From contig CM059621.1 in assembly GCA_030435675.1 (NCBI GenBank), positions 12,710,001 to 12,774,000 of the forward strand: DNA of 64,000 nt, read 5' to 3'. Source of the stretch: Steinernema hermaphroditum (Eukaryota > Nematoda > Chromadorea > Rhabditida > Steinernematidae). Below the pieces are notes generated by a model that searched no databases, had not been told where the DNA came from, and saw only the letters and a program-made list of their open reading frames with translations. The position numbers were made by a program, and so were the translations under genes. Below, piece by piece: positions 1 to 11,090 of the stretch; position 1 is the first letter of the stretch; each line of letters opens with the position of its first letter.

Positions 1-299
1 GCGAGTAACCATTTTCTGATGAAAGGACACATTTTCGACGAGAGCAGAAAGTGCCTTGTGAGCTTCGAACAAGAAGGCTACATGGCTGGCTAAGCATCAG
101 TTACTGTAAAGCAGCGATAAATTCATTGATGAGTAAATAAATAAGTTCACAGCGAGAAAATGACCGGAAATCGTGCCTCAAGAATATTCACTTATCAAAA
201 GGGTCATGACCAAATTTCGCTTTGCTGTGAATGGTACGGTCTATGTACAGTACTGCAGCGATATGGACGCATACACATATGAAACACAAAGTTCTCCGC
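1..299. other. 3' flank, nothing recognised
   Basis: This stretch lies downstream of the first thioesterase gene. I see no coding exon, RNA gene or repeat in it; short open frames here overlap the antisense of the thioesterase last exon. Confidence 0.5.
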
Positions 300-1351
300 T
301 TAAGACCTCCATCCTTCCTGTTGAAAGCTCAAAACACAATTCCCAGCCTGGTCGAAGATCCTTCCTTCCATGAAGAACCGATTGCAGGAGTGCACGTGGC
401 ACTCCGTTTCCGTTAAATACCATCCACAGGGCTAAAACGATCCATCCTAAGTGGCTTTAAAAAGGAACACCCACGTCAACTTTCTCCTTGTTGTGGTAGG
501 TGACGGTCTGATTCATAGAGGCCGGGATGACGATGTTTCCGACCTCGTATTTCTCGAAGTTCTCCTTCGAGGACTGCATCGCCCAGAAGTCCGTCAGAAG
601 CAACAAAACGGCCTTTCCTGAGACTTCCTGTAGTCGTTTTCGTTTCTGAAAGTCCGTTCCAGAAGACCACACGTAGAACGGTTTGCCCTCCTTCTTGACC
701 ATGAGCGCTTGGTCCAGATCGATAGGGCGAACGTCGAAAAGGCCCCATTTGACTAGTTCAGATAGGTACTGATGAGCGGTTTGGTCGTCTATCGTCTGCA
801 TCGCCTCGTTCATCGAGGTGTAAGAGGATGGGCCCTTCACAGGCGGCATGATGAAGGTGGTGAAGTTCATGGCGTGTTCCGAGAAACCTATCTGAAATTT
901 CTATTTAGTGATCACCGAATGCACGATATAGAAACAAATCCTCACCTTCACTCGGCCCGTCGCGATCACTTTCTTCTTTTGCGTAACCGTCACATTGACG
1001 AAAGGCGTTTCCGAAACCCGCTCGACGTTGCAATCGAGTGGATCTTTAATGGTTCCTATAATTCGTTTGTATTTTTCCACTTAAGAACGCTTCCAACCCG
1101 GGGAGACGAAGTTCGTTCTAATAGAAAGAACGTCACATTCTGGATAGATGCATTCGACAGCCAGTTGGATGACCGCTAGAGACTGACCGCCAAAGAGGCG
1201 CACTCTGACGACGGGCGTTCCAAGATGGGGTGCTTCGAACCTAAAGCATGCTAATCTTCAAAGCAGGCTGCTGTGGTGGTGACTACCGGACCACGTTGTC
1301 AGCAGCACGGAAAGGGCGCAAAATGGCGGACAGAATGGGGACGTTCTCCAT
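300..1351 (-). CDS. Acyl-CoA thioesterase, ACOT8/TesB type (copy 1)
   Basis: Five exons: 1287-1351, 1098-1240, 946-1055, 475-891, 300-431; 867 nt, 288 aa in frame. The family has a double hot-dog fold and hydrolyses acyl-CoA to fatty acid and CoA, usually in peroxisomes. Seen: the N-terminal hot-dog signature APHLGTPVV, a central second hot-dog and a C-terminal GWYLTE plus FMEGRIF block, all shared with the two + strand copies at 5.9 and 7.3 kb. Splice positions also match those copies, so this is one tandem family. The helix Asp expected in SLDHSMWFH of ACOT8 is replaced: here the block reads SMNQTVTYH. The late Gln (FQQEG) is kept. The last exon begins after ttttag. No PTS1 is obvious at the C-terminus (ends WRS). 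The family assignment is firm; activity is doubtful. Confidence 0.85.
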
Positions 1352-1621
1352 TGGAAGTCAAATGACTGTCACAGCGATCGATCACCATGTGGAGTGCTCG
1401 GAGACTACACTCGTGTGGTCAGTGTAGTTAGGGAGGAAACGGTGATTTTTTGGACTCAGCTCCTCCTACGATGCTTGCAGTGAAATTCGAGATCGAAACT
1501 ATCCCTTCCGTGCATTGGAGTATCCCGAGATCCACTGCTTAAGAAAGATGCGGAAATTGGATAACCAAAAAGAAGACTTTGTCCAATCATATCCAATTTC
1601 AAGCCTCAAATGAATTATTAG

Positions 1622-2060
1622 TCAAGCTTCTATGATGAAAGAGAAAGAGTAAAGCAGAAGAGGAACTGCAAAGACTGTTATCGCTTGCGTCTAAACGAGT
1701 GGCTTCCCACTTCCCGTTTATTCGGCAAACCGGTTTGTCATTCTTGCACAGAGTTGCCACTCTAGTTGGGTACAAAAACTTGGAAAAACTTCCTTTGGAT
1801 CACTTTATGACATTCGCTTCTGCAGCAAACATCGATTTTAGAAAAATATACCACGGTCACCCGGGATGGGACGCCTGTCCCTTATCATTTTGTCACAAAG
1901 GTCGACGGGTCTTTCAATTTTACGGCGACGTTTGGAAGACCGCCGAAGAAAAGTAGCCTATCGATTTCCATCGGACACCTTAGTAGTTTTATCGTACGGT
2001 GGCAGACGGAACTGTTTTCAAGATCAATCAAGATGGCCCCAACTTATCCACCTTGAAGAC
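1622..2060 (+). other. Possible GATA-type zinc-finger exon and following open frame
   Basis: After an attag acceptor at 1621 a short frame encodes C-x2-C-x19-C-x2-C (cysteine codons at 1667, 1676, 1736 and 1745) with Trp eight residues after the second Cys and GKPVCHSC at the end. This is the spacing of GATA fingers, though the second half is not the usual CNACGLY. The frame stops at 1757. A weak donor at 1752 joined to the acceptor at 1838 would extend it in frame into a second open stretch (VPYHFVTKVDGSFNFTATFG). No start codon, basic tail or complete gene can be assembled, so it may be a remnant or an exon of an unresolved gene. The rest of 1352-2321 shows nothing else. Confidence 0.3.
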
Positions 2061-2321
2061 GTAAACGATTTATTAAAGCTTCTTGGAAATCGAATCACAA
2101 CCAAATACCATCACACTTTATACATTCTTCCTGGCGGTCTTCGGACTCCTCGGGATCCTCGACGGTCCTCTGCCCTCTGCCTCCGGCGACTTTCTCTGTC
2201 TCCGCTTCGTCTTGTCCACCGAAAGAGAACTCTTCGCGGTTTGATACGCCTGGGCAGCGGCGGTCCTGTTAGGAAGCGCGGATTGGCGTTTGGATGCGGT
2301 TTGAGAAGGTGTTGATCGGCC

Positions 2322-5300
2322 CTAAAATATCCCGCTCGGTTCGATGGTGATTAGACCTGTCCATACCGTAGCAGATTTGGCCGAACCTGCCCGACTTCCA
2401 GGGATGGAAACGGTCGCGTTAGTTGCCGCCAGAGGAGTGCTTTTGGGCATCGGTTTCACCACTGACTGCGGCTTTGCCTTCACAAGAGGCGTCGCATGTG
2501 GCGCCTCCGTCGTCGAGTGAGTGATTCCCGCCGCGCGATTCTGCTGCACCGTCATGATCGTGTGCGTGTTCTCCCTCTCCAGCTTCGACTCCTCCGAAGC
2601 TTTTGTGGGAGAGAGGTGCTTCTTGACGGGAGGAGGACCCCGTTTAGGACTGTTCTTGGCGGAGGCGGGAGGGGTCTTCGATTGCGTCCTGGAGCGACGA
2701 ATCTCGGCGGGAGAGGGAGCCGCAGGCGCCTCGGGAGGGGCGGATGGAGGGGCAGGCCTGGCCTCCTTTGACTTCGTCTCCTTGAGGCTGTTGGCCCTCC
2801 GGTGGATCGAGTCCTGGGTCTTCTCCCTGTGGAGCTCTTCGAGGGCTTCTGGCGCCTCTTCCACCTGGCAGAACACCCCGAAGTGTCTTGTTCTCTCCAG
2901 GGAACGGGCGCGTTCCATGGTGGAAGAGGACGGGATCTGCATCCCCACGCTCGAGGAACGTTTGTACGTCTAAACATCCTTCTTGCCGAAACACCAGAGC
3001 TGAAAGAAACTGACTCTGTTAAGACTGGAGAGCTTCGGCGGTGGTGCCCTCGCTTGACGCATCTCTACGAATATTCCCGCTAAACCAGAAGTGTCATTAG
3101 AGGAGATCTAGGCTTGTAGATTACTTTCGTTGATCCTGGATTGTTCTTGTTCACTGAGGAGGTTCCACGCTTCCGCCTTGACGACCGAGCCGGCGTAGTG
3201 GAGGAGGTGCTTGTCGGTGAGTTCGTAGAGTCGACGTACCAGGTTGTAGAACCTCTGAAGTGTTTGATCGTTAGAAGTGTCTCTTAGTAAATGTGCCCAC
3301 GTGATCCTAAAAATCTCCTTACCGGGCTCCACTCATCCACCGGAATCGAGAGGGAGTTCACCCTCCTGGGCGACTGCTGCTGCTTCTGAACCTTGACCAT
3401 CAGTTCGCCCAGGGTCTTGAACGTTCTGATAGCGGTGTCGGCGGAGAGACTGTGGACGAGGGAGGGGAAGACGTCCTCGAGAAGGGCCAGGTTTAGGGCG
3501 AGACCTTTTCCACAGTCGGAAAAGGCGCTCGACGCGACGACGGCGTCGAACTGCTGCACCAGGAACTCCGTCGAGAAGTCGACTACCTCGGAGACCATCG
3601 CCTGGACTTGGTCCGCCGCCGACTGTGACTTCGACCGTGGGAGGGAAATCTGCAGCTTCTCGCAACCGAGGATCGTGTCGATGACGTTCTCCTCGTTGAT
3701 GTTCCGCATGAGAGTGTCCAGGCACTCCTGCTGCCATCGCTCGTGGAGGTTCAAGAAGACGCGACCCTTCCACACCCGTGAGAAGTACTTCGCTTGCCAT
3801 AGCATGGTCTGAAACGTGGTCAGGCCTATCCTCCATTAAACTGCCGATCTCACCTCGTCATAAAGAGGTCTGAGGCATTTGATCGAATGGAATTGGCTGA
3901 GGGAATCGAAGACGGCAGAGACACAGGTAGCACAAGGCTGAAAGGGACAGTCGTCACCAAGAACGCGCACATCGCACCCACCCTATGGAAGAAGTGGCAT
4001 TTATTGGTCCTCAGATGGAGGAGGGCGACTTCGCCCAGTTCGGGCACATTGAGGTGTGTGGCGAGGCTGATCACTTCCCAGATGTCGACCTCTTCGGGGA
4101 CACAAGTGAGGCCACCGTAGAGGAAGGAGACGAAGAAGTGGACGACGACGCGCGAGTACCCCTTCATCTCGATGCGACGCGACTTCTCGAGATGCTTCTT
4201 GAAGTAGGGACACGTCGCGGAGAGGATGCATCTGAAAGAGGAAGGGCTGAGTGTACACCACAGATCGATCCTCACTTATGCGCCTGCACATCTCCGTTCT
4301 GCGTCTTAATGACCACATCAGTGTCCACCTTGTTCAGATACATTTCCATCAGATCAGCCGCCAGTTTACACGACGGATTTCTATCGCCTGACGGAACATT
4401 TCCATCGTGGTTTGGTGTCAGGTCGATTGACGTCAGAGACGTCAAAGAAGTCACTGACAGCCTCCTGGCCAGGATTGCCCTTCCACGGATTCCATCTGGC
4501 GCCGCGGGGAGACTCTGAGTCATCTCGGACTCCCCATTGAGTCCGACGAACATCGAGAAGATCGGTTTCGAGTCCCTTCTTGGGGTCTCTGCGGACTCTT
4601 CGGACTGGGAGGTCCCCGACTCGTCCAAGTGGATGAATCCCGCGATCATACGGTCATCGCTGGACGTCTCCAGTTGGCTTTCGTCCTCCTCGATGATGTC
4701 GGGTTCGCATCGACTCCGTTCGGAGTGCAGTGACGAGGACATGCAGGCGGGGGAGGCAGAGGCCAGGTCCCGGAACGAGGTCATGATGGGGTCCTTGAAC
4801 TCAGGCTCGGAAGCGATCGGATTCGGCGCCATTTGCGCCATTTCCGAGGAGACGGTCATTGAGTTCTCGAGGGAGTCGCCGTCCCCTTGAGGTGTTTCGT
4901 CGTCGGCACCGTCGAATTCGCCCGAATCGTCCATCTGAAAGGTGTGCTGACTGGAGCGTGATCCTGCGCCATCTGAAAAAGCTCGGTAAGGGGAAGAACG
5001 CAAGCAGCGATGATAAAGTGGAGAATTTAAGTGGCCATTGAAGAGCATTAGTGTTGTGAAGGGAAGCTGAGGGATAAGCAGGACAGTCGCATCAGGAGAA
5101 AATTGTAGAGATTTTTAATTTAATTTAGTTCTTTCCTGATGGAAAGACGAAATATGAGCGCAAATTTAAAACCGTAGCCGAAAGCCCGTGTGTGGATGTG
5201 CTAAAACTTACGGAGGTAGAAATTCTTTGGCCTCTGAACACTTTTGGTTCGTTTCACTGGATGCACAACGTCACAACAGTCATCCGCCACCTCCACTCAC

Positions 5301-5601
5301 CTCTGTCGTCGTCGTCCCTCTGACTCAAGGATTCCCTTCCGGAATCCGGGATCGACGCTATCTCTTCTTCGGTGTAAACGGAGCGGATGAAGAACTCGAG
5401 TCCGACGGAGTCGATGTCCCCGATGGCAACCTCGAGGACCTGGTCGCTGGCCAGAATCTCTCGGGGGGTCGCGACGATCGTCGGCTCAATGTGGCGTTGG
5501 AAAAATCCGGGCGCCCTCTGGCGGAGGATGCAGCGGTGGGCGGCAAGTTTGCGGCCGTCCGCCGCCACCAGAAGGAGATCGGCCGTTTGGGTGTTACCGA
5601 C
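2322..5601 (-). CDS. Double-BTB protein, BTBD8-like
   Basis: Exons seen: 5301-5601, 4276-4972, 3982-4231, about 3855-3957, 3323-3808, 3108-3254, and a further large exon 2322-2969. The first exon carries a BTB/POZ domain ([15 protein letters not shown]). A Ser/Glu-rich linker follows, then a second BTB ([17 protein letters not shown]) ending in a Cys motif CHFFHRPCATC typical of BTBD8, then a helical region resembling the BTBD8 post-BTB part. The exon at 3108-3254 can end at a stop. The 2322-2969 exon (Ala/Pro/Ser and Lys rich, ends PSGIF) is clearly coding-like and opens in phase 0 after gtttag, but I could not find a good phase-0 donor linking it, so it may be an alternative 3' end or a separate gene. 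BTBD8 proteins act in clathrin and AP-2 vesicle traffic, or as BTB adaptors. The 5' exon with the start codon is not certain: a frame opening MSEERREK at 5833 is one candidate. Confidence 0.65.
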
Positions 5602-5914
5602 CTGAAAGCCGTGGATTAGCCATGCATTTGGAAGTGTTGTGTTGAGGAGAATCTATCAAGTCTGGTCACTGTGTGAAGTGGAAGTAAAAACCATGGAAAA
5701 CAAATCCGTTTTAGTCGTTTATATAGTTATAGTGTTCTTTCAGAATGGTATAAGGTCGGAAACATTTGAGTTCGGGGTTGACAATTCCGAATCCGATCAT
5801 TTTCTCACGTCTTTCTTCTGACATGACGTTTCCACACAAACAACACGTACAACACAATTTCTGTAGCTCCTAGGGAACCCTAGCGCAAAGGTCAGTCCAG
5901 TTGTTGTTGTTGCG
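5602..5914. promoter_or_regulatory. Divergent promoter region between BTBD8-like gene and thioesterase copy 2
   Basis: The two genes point away from each other, so both promoters must lie here. The stretch may also hold the short first exon of the BTBD8-like gene. No clear TATA box is seen. Confidence 0.4.
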
Positions 5915-7201
5915 ATGGGCGACTCCCTTCCGAATGTGTTTTTCCCGGCAACTGTACAAGGCAATGTTGTCAGGTTTGTGTGCAAACTGTGTGGCCGAAA
6001 GACCCAAGTTTAGGTTCAACGGACCCCACATCGGTGGGTACGCTTCACTAGAGCGACTTTTTGGAGGTCAAACGGCCGCGCAAATAGAGAAGGCGGCAAG
6101 AACTTTGCACCCGGAGTGTGTTGTGCTGACCGTCAAGGTGAATTTTATAGGACCAGGTGAGGATACTGTTATATTTTGATGATGATTGCCTCGGTGACCA
6201 GAAGACAGTGTGTAGTTTTACCAGTGGTTGCAAATGGAGTTTGTAGGAAACGTTCGAGATCCGATTGACTATGTGGGCACGGATATTCCCGAAACGGATT
6301 TCTTGATCTTCGATGTATGGCAGAACGAAAAGCAGATCGCCTCAGGCAAAGTTCGGGTGAAAACAGTCATTTCCGACATCGAAAACTCTGACTTTCAGAT
6401 AGGAAGATCATCCGATCTCATGCAACCTATGATCTCTGTTGCACCAAAAGCCAAAAATCCCTTATTCTATCCTACAGTAACTGAATGCATGCGCGCTCAC
6501 AAGGACGATTCTCCGTGGACACTTCTCACTTTCATCGCCAACTCCACACTCTTCGAGACCCGACCTATTGACTTCGAGCACTTCTCCTTCCAACGCGACC
6601 AGTCCGAGCCCCTTGTGATCTGGTTCCGACTGCGCCCTCCCTTCCTCGACTTACTGCCTAAAGTGGACGGCCAAACGGTGGCTGTCATGCTTTCCGATTT
6701 TATCGTTCCCCAGCCGGCTTTCATCAACTTAATCAGGAACGGGAGCAGAGGGGACATGGAGAGATGTGCATCGCTGAACCACATCGTCACTTTTCATACG
6801 GTCGATGACATCGATGTAAGTGGAAAAGGGAAAAAAGAGGGGATACACATTTTGAGACCGACGATAAATTCAGTGAATCTTGTCCAGACATTCCCTAGAA
6901 GCCTGATTTTCACTTTGAGACAGCCTACAGGGTGTGCCAAAGAAAGATCAAAAAGATCATTTTGGAACAGTCTACCTCCCATCCGAGATAATGGCGCACT
7001 TTCAACACCGTCTCAACGATTATCGTTTTTTTTCTCGGCCACACCGTGCACTTTAAGCCCTATGGATGGTTTCTCTACGAGTCCAGCTGCAATTCGCACT
7101 CAATGAACCGATTTTTGGTGGAGACGAAGATCTTTGATTCGAAAGGAAAAAGTCTTCTTTGTTCGCTGCAAGAAGGAGTCGCCTTGAAGGAACAAATGTG
7201 A
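5915..7201 (+). CDS. Acyl-CoA thioesterase, ACOT8/TesB type (copy 2)
   Basis: Exons 5915-5973, 6014-6156, 6247-6356, 6399-6815, 7058-7201. The start MGDSLPNVFFPATVQGN parallels the start of copy 3. N-terminal hot-dog block GPHIGGYASLERLFGG, second hot-dog to SLNHIVTFH, last exon GWFLYESS through SLQEGVAL. The last intron ends in tttaag, a weak but usable acceptor; the same exon start in copy 1 uses ttttag. The catalytic Asp position is Asn (SLNHIV), while the late Gln is kept. It ends KEQM, not a PTS1. Copy 3 follows 125 bp downstream on the same strand, consistent with tandem duplication. Confidence 0.85.
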
Positions 7202-7326
7202 TGACATGAGATGCGATAAAGGTTTCTTATAATCACTGCTGACGCCTTCCCACAAAGCACCGCACTCCATATAGTAGTTGTTGCTTTCTTCTTGCGCCAC
7301 CGATAACCGATCAGTGTCGGGTCGTG

Positions 7327-8762
7327 ATGTCAGAGGCCAACCGCCGAGTCGAGCTCGAGAACGTCTTCGTCCCGTCGCGTATCGATCGCAATGTTGCGAC
7401 GTGAGTTTCCCACGCGATCAGGTGATGACGAGGAGTGACTTTTCCTATTCAGATCGTAGTTAATTTAGTTTCTAGCCTAATGATATGTTCAAATCGATGC
7501 TTTGTAGAGTCCAAACCTCAGGCGCACGGTCATGCTGCATTTTAACGATGTTTCTTATCGCTAAAAATGTAAAATTGATGGCATTTGCAAGCTACTCGGA
7601 AGTGTTTGACGTCTTTTGCAGAAACCTGGCTACTTTAATGAGTCACTTACTTAGCTATAGATCCATATCTCAACCATGTTCTGAAAAATGCGGACAGTCG
7701 GAAAAATCTGTAGTATTTTCCAGTGATGGCTGAGTTGCTCATTCTCAAACTCACAACTCAATATACCCAACGGACTATGTGAAGGATTAATTGCATGTCT
7801 TGACTCCAATTCTTCAGATTCTCGGGACCCCACTTCGGCGGACCAGCTGTAGTGGAGCGCGTTTACGGTGGATGTACGGCCGCTCAGGCGTGCAATGCAG
7901 TCCGCGCCATCTGCTCTCCCCTCGTCGTCCGAACCGTCAAAGTGAACTTTATAGCTCCAGGTAACCCATATTACTTTTCTGCTGAACCGACCTATCCAGG
8001 CGGCGCTGATGTCCCAGCCGACTATGTAGTGGACTGGTGTTATGACTCTGATGTTCTGACTATTAATGGCTACCAGAAGGGACGACTCTTTGTGACTGGG
8101 AAGGCTACGGTAGGAGTCAGTCTAGTCTGCTAGCATTCACATTACATCGTAGGTTGGAAACCCGAATAATTTCTTGGAAACGACTCTCTTCAAGATGCCT
8201 TCGATCCAATCACCCCTGGCCTATCCCACCCTCAAACACTGCATGGCCACCACGCCAGATCCGAAGCCTTGGAACGTCTTCCGAACGCTTGCCGAGGCGA
8301 ACTGGTTCGAAGTGCGCGCCGTCGACTTCGACGGAATCATCTCCGAACTTCGGCCCGATCGGCCGATGTGCTTCTGGGCGACTCTCAGCTCCGAATACAG
8401 AGACAAGGCGTCCTTGGAGAGGGCCGATGGCGTTTCTGTGATCATGCTCCTCTCGGACTATCTACTGGGGTGTCCAGCACTGGTCAACAGAGCGCTCATC
8501 AGGAGCCACGTGCAGTTCGACGGGGGAGCCTCACTCAATCACATCGTCACTTTCCACACTCATCTCATCGATGTGAGTGACTTCTAGGGAGAACTAACAA
8601 GCTGTTACTGCCGTTTAGGGCACAGGATGGTTCCTTTACGAAGCCATCTGCAACGTGGAAGCAAACAACAAGTACTTGATGCATGGGAGGATCTACACAG
8701 AAGAGGGGGAACACGTCGCCTCGGTCATTCAAGAAGCTTACAGTCCATCCGCCAAATTGTGA
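7327..8762 (+). CDS. Acyl-CoA thioesterase, ACOT8/TesB type (copy 3)
   Basis: Exons 7327-7400, 7818-7960, 8000-8109, 8153-8572, 8619-8762; the first intron is about 420 bp, the rest 39-46 bp. The start MSEANRRVELENVFVPS aligns with copy 2. GPHFGGPAVVERVYGG opens the first hot-dog, and HGRIYTEEGEHVASVIQEAY closes the second. The C-terminus SAKL is a peroxisomal targeting signal (AKL type), so this copy is probably peroxisomal. Asp is replaced by Asn in SLNHIVTFH, and Gln is kept in VIQEAY. A poly(A) signal aataaa lies about 30 bp after the stop. Likely role: hydrolysis of acyl-CoA, or a non-catalytic relative of such enzymes. Confidence 0.88.
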
Positions 8763-8929
8763 TTCGATGTAAAACTCATGATGAATGGATGGATAATAAA
8801 ACAAAGCGACGAAAAAGTGTTATGTATTTGCGTGGAAAACTACTAGGACGAGGACTCACACTGTTACGACAAATATGAAGGAAACACCCCATTTGCCGTG
8901 CAGGGAACTGCTAGAAGATAAATGGACCC

Positions 8930-8995
8930 CCAGCAATGACGGCTAGGAGCGACGGCTCACTCAACTCATTTCTGAGAGAGTGAATGGATTACTCG
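8930..8995. repeat. Short diverged repeat, related to 30.56-30.65 kb
   Basis: A block of about 60 bp containing gctcactcaactcatt is clearly similar (about three quarters identical by eye) to part of the repeat at 30.56-30.65 kb. Function unknown. Confidence 0.4.
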
Positions 8996-9049
8996 ACTGA
9001 TTACCACCGGTAGAGATGAAAGAGCCTATACATAGACTACAAAAAACAC

Positions 9050-9208
9050 ATAGCCCAAAAAGGGCATAGAAGTTTGAAATGCCATTTATGAGAGCATCCA
9101 GACGTGAGACCGGTCGGAAAATGACAAAAACCGACCGGTCTCACCGGTCTGAATTTCTGAATGGCTTTCTAGACTTCTGTCTAGGTGCCTTTCTTGGGTC
9201 ATCCTGCA
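9050..9208 (-). repeat. Mariner-like MITE, copy 1
   Basis: Inverted ends tagcccaaaaagggca and tgcctttcttgggtcatcct flank a core with gaatttctgaatggc and tgacaaaaaccgaccgg. In inverted orientation this core matches the copies at 13.55 and 32.84 kb. Too short to encode a transposase. The ends are more eroded than in copy 3. Confidence 0.65.
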
Positions 9209-10615
9209 TGTTGGTTAAGGACACAGAGGGGATTAAAAATGTTAGGCTACATTTTTACGTTATGTCACGTTAATCAGAATAGAATATGTTAAAGGTTGCA
9301 CCGATCTATAATTGCTCAGGTCCAGTCCCTTTAGAAGTTCCTATTCCCTATATGACTCTTATTTAATAAAGTGAAGAAGTAGTAATCCGTGTGGCGTCCC
9401 TACACCTAAAGGGATATAGGCGAGCACAAGACAAGGGAATACGTTAACTTCATATTGCCTGTCACAATGTGAACCATTCTTGTAACTTTAAAAGGCATCA
9501 TTTCTTTTTCAAAATCGCCACTTTCATGGTTTTTTTTTGCCGAGACACGTGGATCTTCTAAAGTTAATTTAGGATCTTAACATTGCCTAAGTTCTTATCT
9601 TTTGATTTTTGCTCACTTATGACATTAAGAAGTTTGATCGCTAATGAAATATTTCCATCGAAGAGGACCCGAACCCGGAAGTTAAAAGTGTTGGAATGGA
9701 GGACATTCAGTCAACCATATGGTCATACGCATCAATGGTTATACGGTCACGGTTTTTAACGTCATTCAGTCGAAAGGTGACCACATTCATGGACAGCACA
9801 TATGTGCACTTTTATCCATCGCTAGCTTTTGAGGGTCGTTAATACTTCACGCGTAGCGAAAAAAAAAATGATATTTTTCACTGAAACGGCCCATTTCGCG
9901 GCTGATGTCGTCTAGAGAAAAAGAAGAAGGCTGATTGGATGAAAACACAGAGAAACAACTCTCTTCGAAAATAGGATCCACAAGGGTAGACCGAGATAAA
10001 CACTCACCAACGAAGCCATGTCTCTCTTCAGTTTCTGAGCTAACTTGATTTGGAGCAATTCACGCTGAGACTGAAATTGCTCCCAGAGAATCGCACTTCT
10101 CATCGTAGCAGAGCGTAAGTGAAGTGTCAAGCGAAGCAGGCCATTCTTCTCCCGATCGCGTCATATCAGCCTCCCATATCGTACAACGACTGTGTCTTGA
10201 ATACGGTAGCTATCTGGAATTCTCTATGTTCGTCATAACGCGTAAAAAGGCTTTTCCACATTTCACGCTTGATGTCGCTTGAAGAGATAAGAAAAAAACA
10301 GAGAATAAAGCAAAGACAACCGGCGGAAGAGGGTCAGTAGTAGGGAGGGTGAATATCTCGTCGCGATCGCTGGTTAGGAGAGATATTGAGCAATAAATCG
10401 CCCCTTAATGTATTCGTTTATTGACTTCCACTATTGTTTTGTGTGGTGCTATGGACGACTGAAAGACAACACATACTGATTCATTTAATAAAAATTAACT
10501 GGGAAAAAACGGGTTACCGTTTTGGCACCGAAAACGGTGACGGCGACGTGAAGCATATAAATTCTGCAGGCGGTCTACCTTTAGGCTTGGGTACTTGGTT
10601 GGGGCTCCCTATGAT
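9209..10615. other. Intergenic, nothing recognised
   Basis: AT-rich DNA with homopolymer runs. No coding exon, RNA gene or clear repeat was recognised on either strand. Confidence 0.45.
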
Positions 10616-11090
10616 TAGGACAGGTAGCTTTGTGTTTAGTCTTTTTGAACGACGATCCAAAAACTGGCTGTCAGTGGACAATTATCGAGTTCGCTTGAGT
10701 GTCGAGAGGCGGAAAGATACCAATGAACGCGGAAGTAAATGTTTTAAATTTTCATTTTTTAGTGGGTCTGAATTTAATACCCAAAAACACGGTAATAGTT
10801 TTTTTAATAGGTTGAATGAGAAAAGGGTTCTTGATTTGGACCCAACACGGCGACGGCAAGTTTGCTTACAGATTCTGGGCCTCGCTTTAGCATAATTAGG
10901 ACTGTCTACCGAGCTCAAAGGGTGAGCTCAGATAGATCGGTAGTTTTGCGTTTGCAGTTTTTGGACGACGGTCCAATAGAGCCAAAAATAGGCTGTCACT
11001 GGCTGTCAATGGAGAATTATTGAGTTCACTCGAGTGTCAAGAGGCGGAAAGAGACCAATGAACGCGGAAGTAAATGTTTTAAATAAAAAA
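10616..11090. repeat. Direct duplication of about 130-bp unit
   Basis: The segment near 10616-10752 recurs at about 10890-11090 in the same orientation. The most similar part is the roughly 80 bp starting at 10669 and again at 11006, both containing gaggcggaaagat or gaggcggaaagag followed by accaatgaacgcggaagt. Probably a fragmented transposon or a local tandem duplication. Confidence 0.55.

Noticed and set aside
2496..2994. Several overlapping open frames on both strands opposite the 2322-2969 exon
   Set aside because: Low-complexity Arg/Ala/Pro shadows of a GC-rich coding exon; the chosen - frame has balanced Lys/Glu/Ser content and a clean acceptor.
3317..3332. A 16-nt intron in the BTBD8-like gene suggested by adjacent frames
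   Set aside because: A 71-nt intron from the same donor to the cttcag acceptor at 3255 keeps frame, so no ultrashort intron is needed here.
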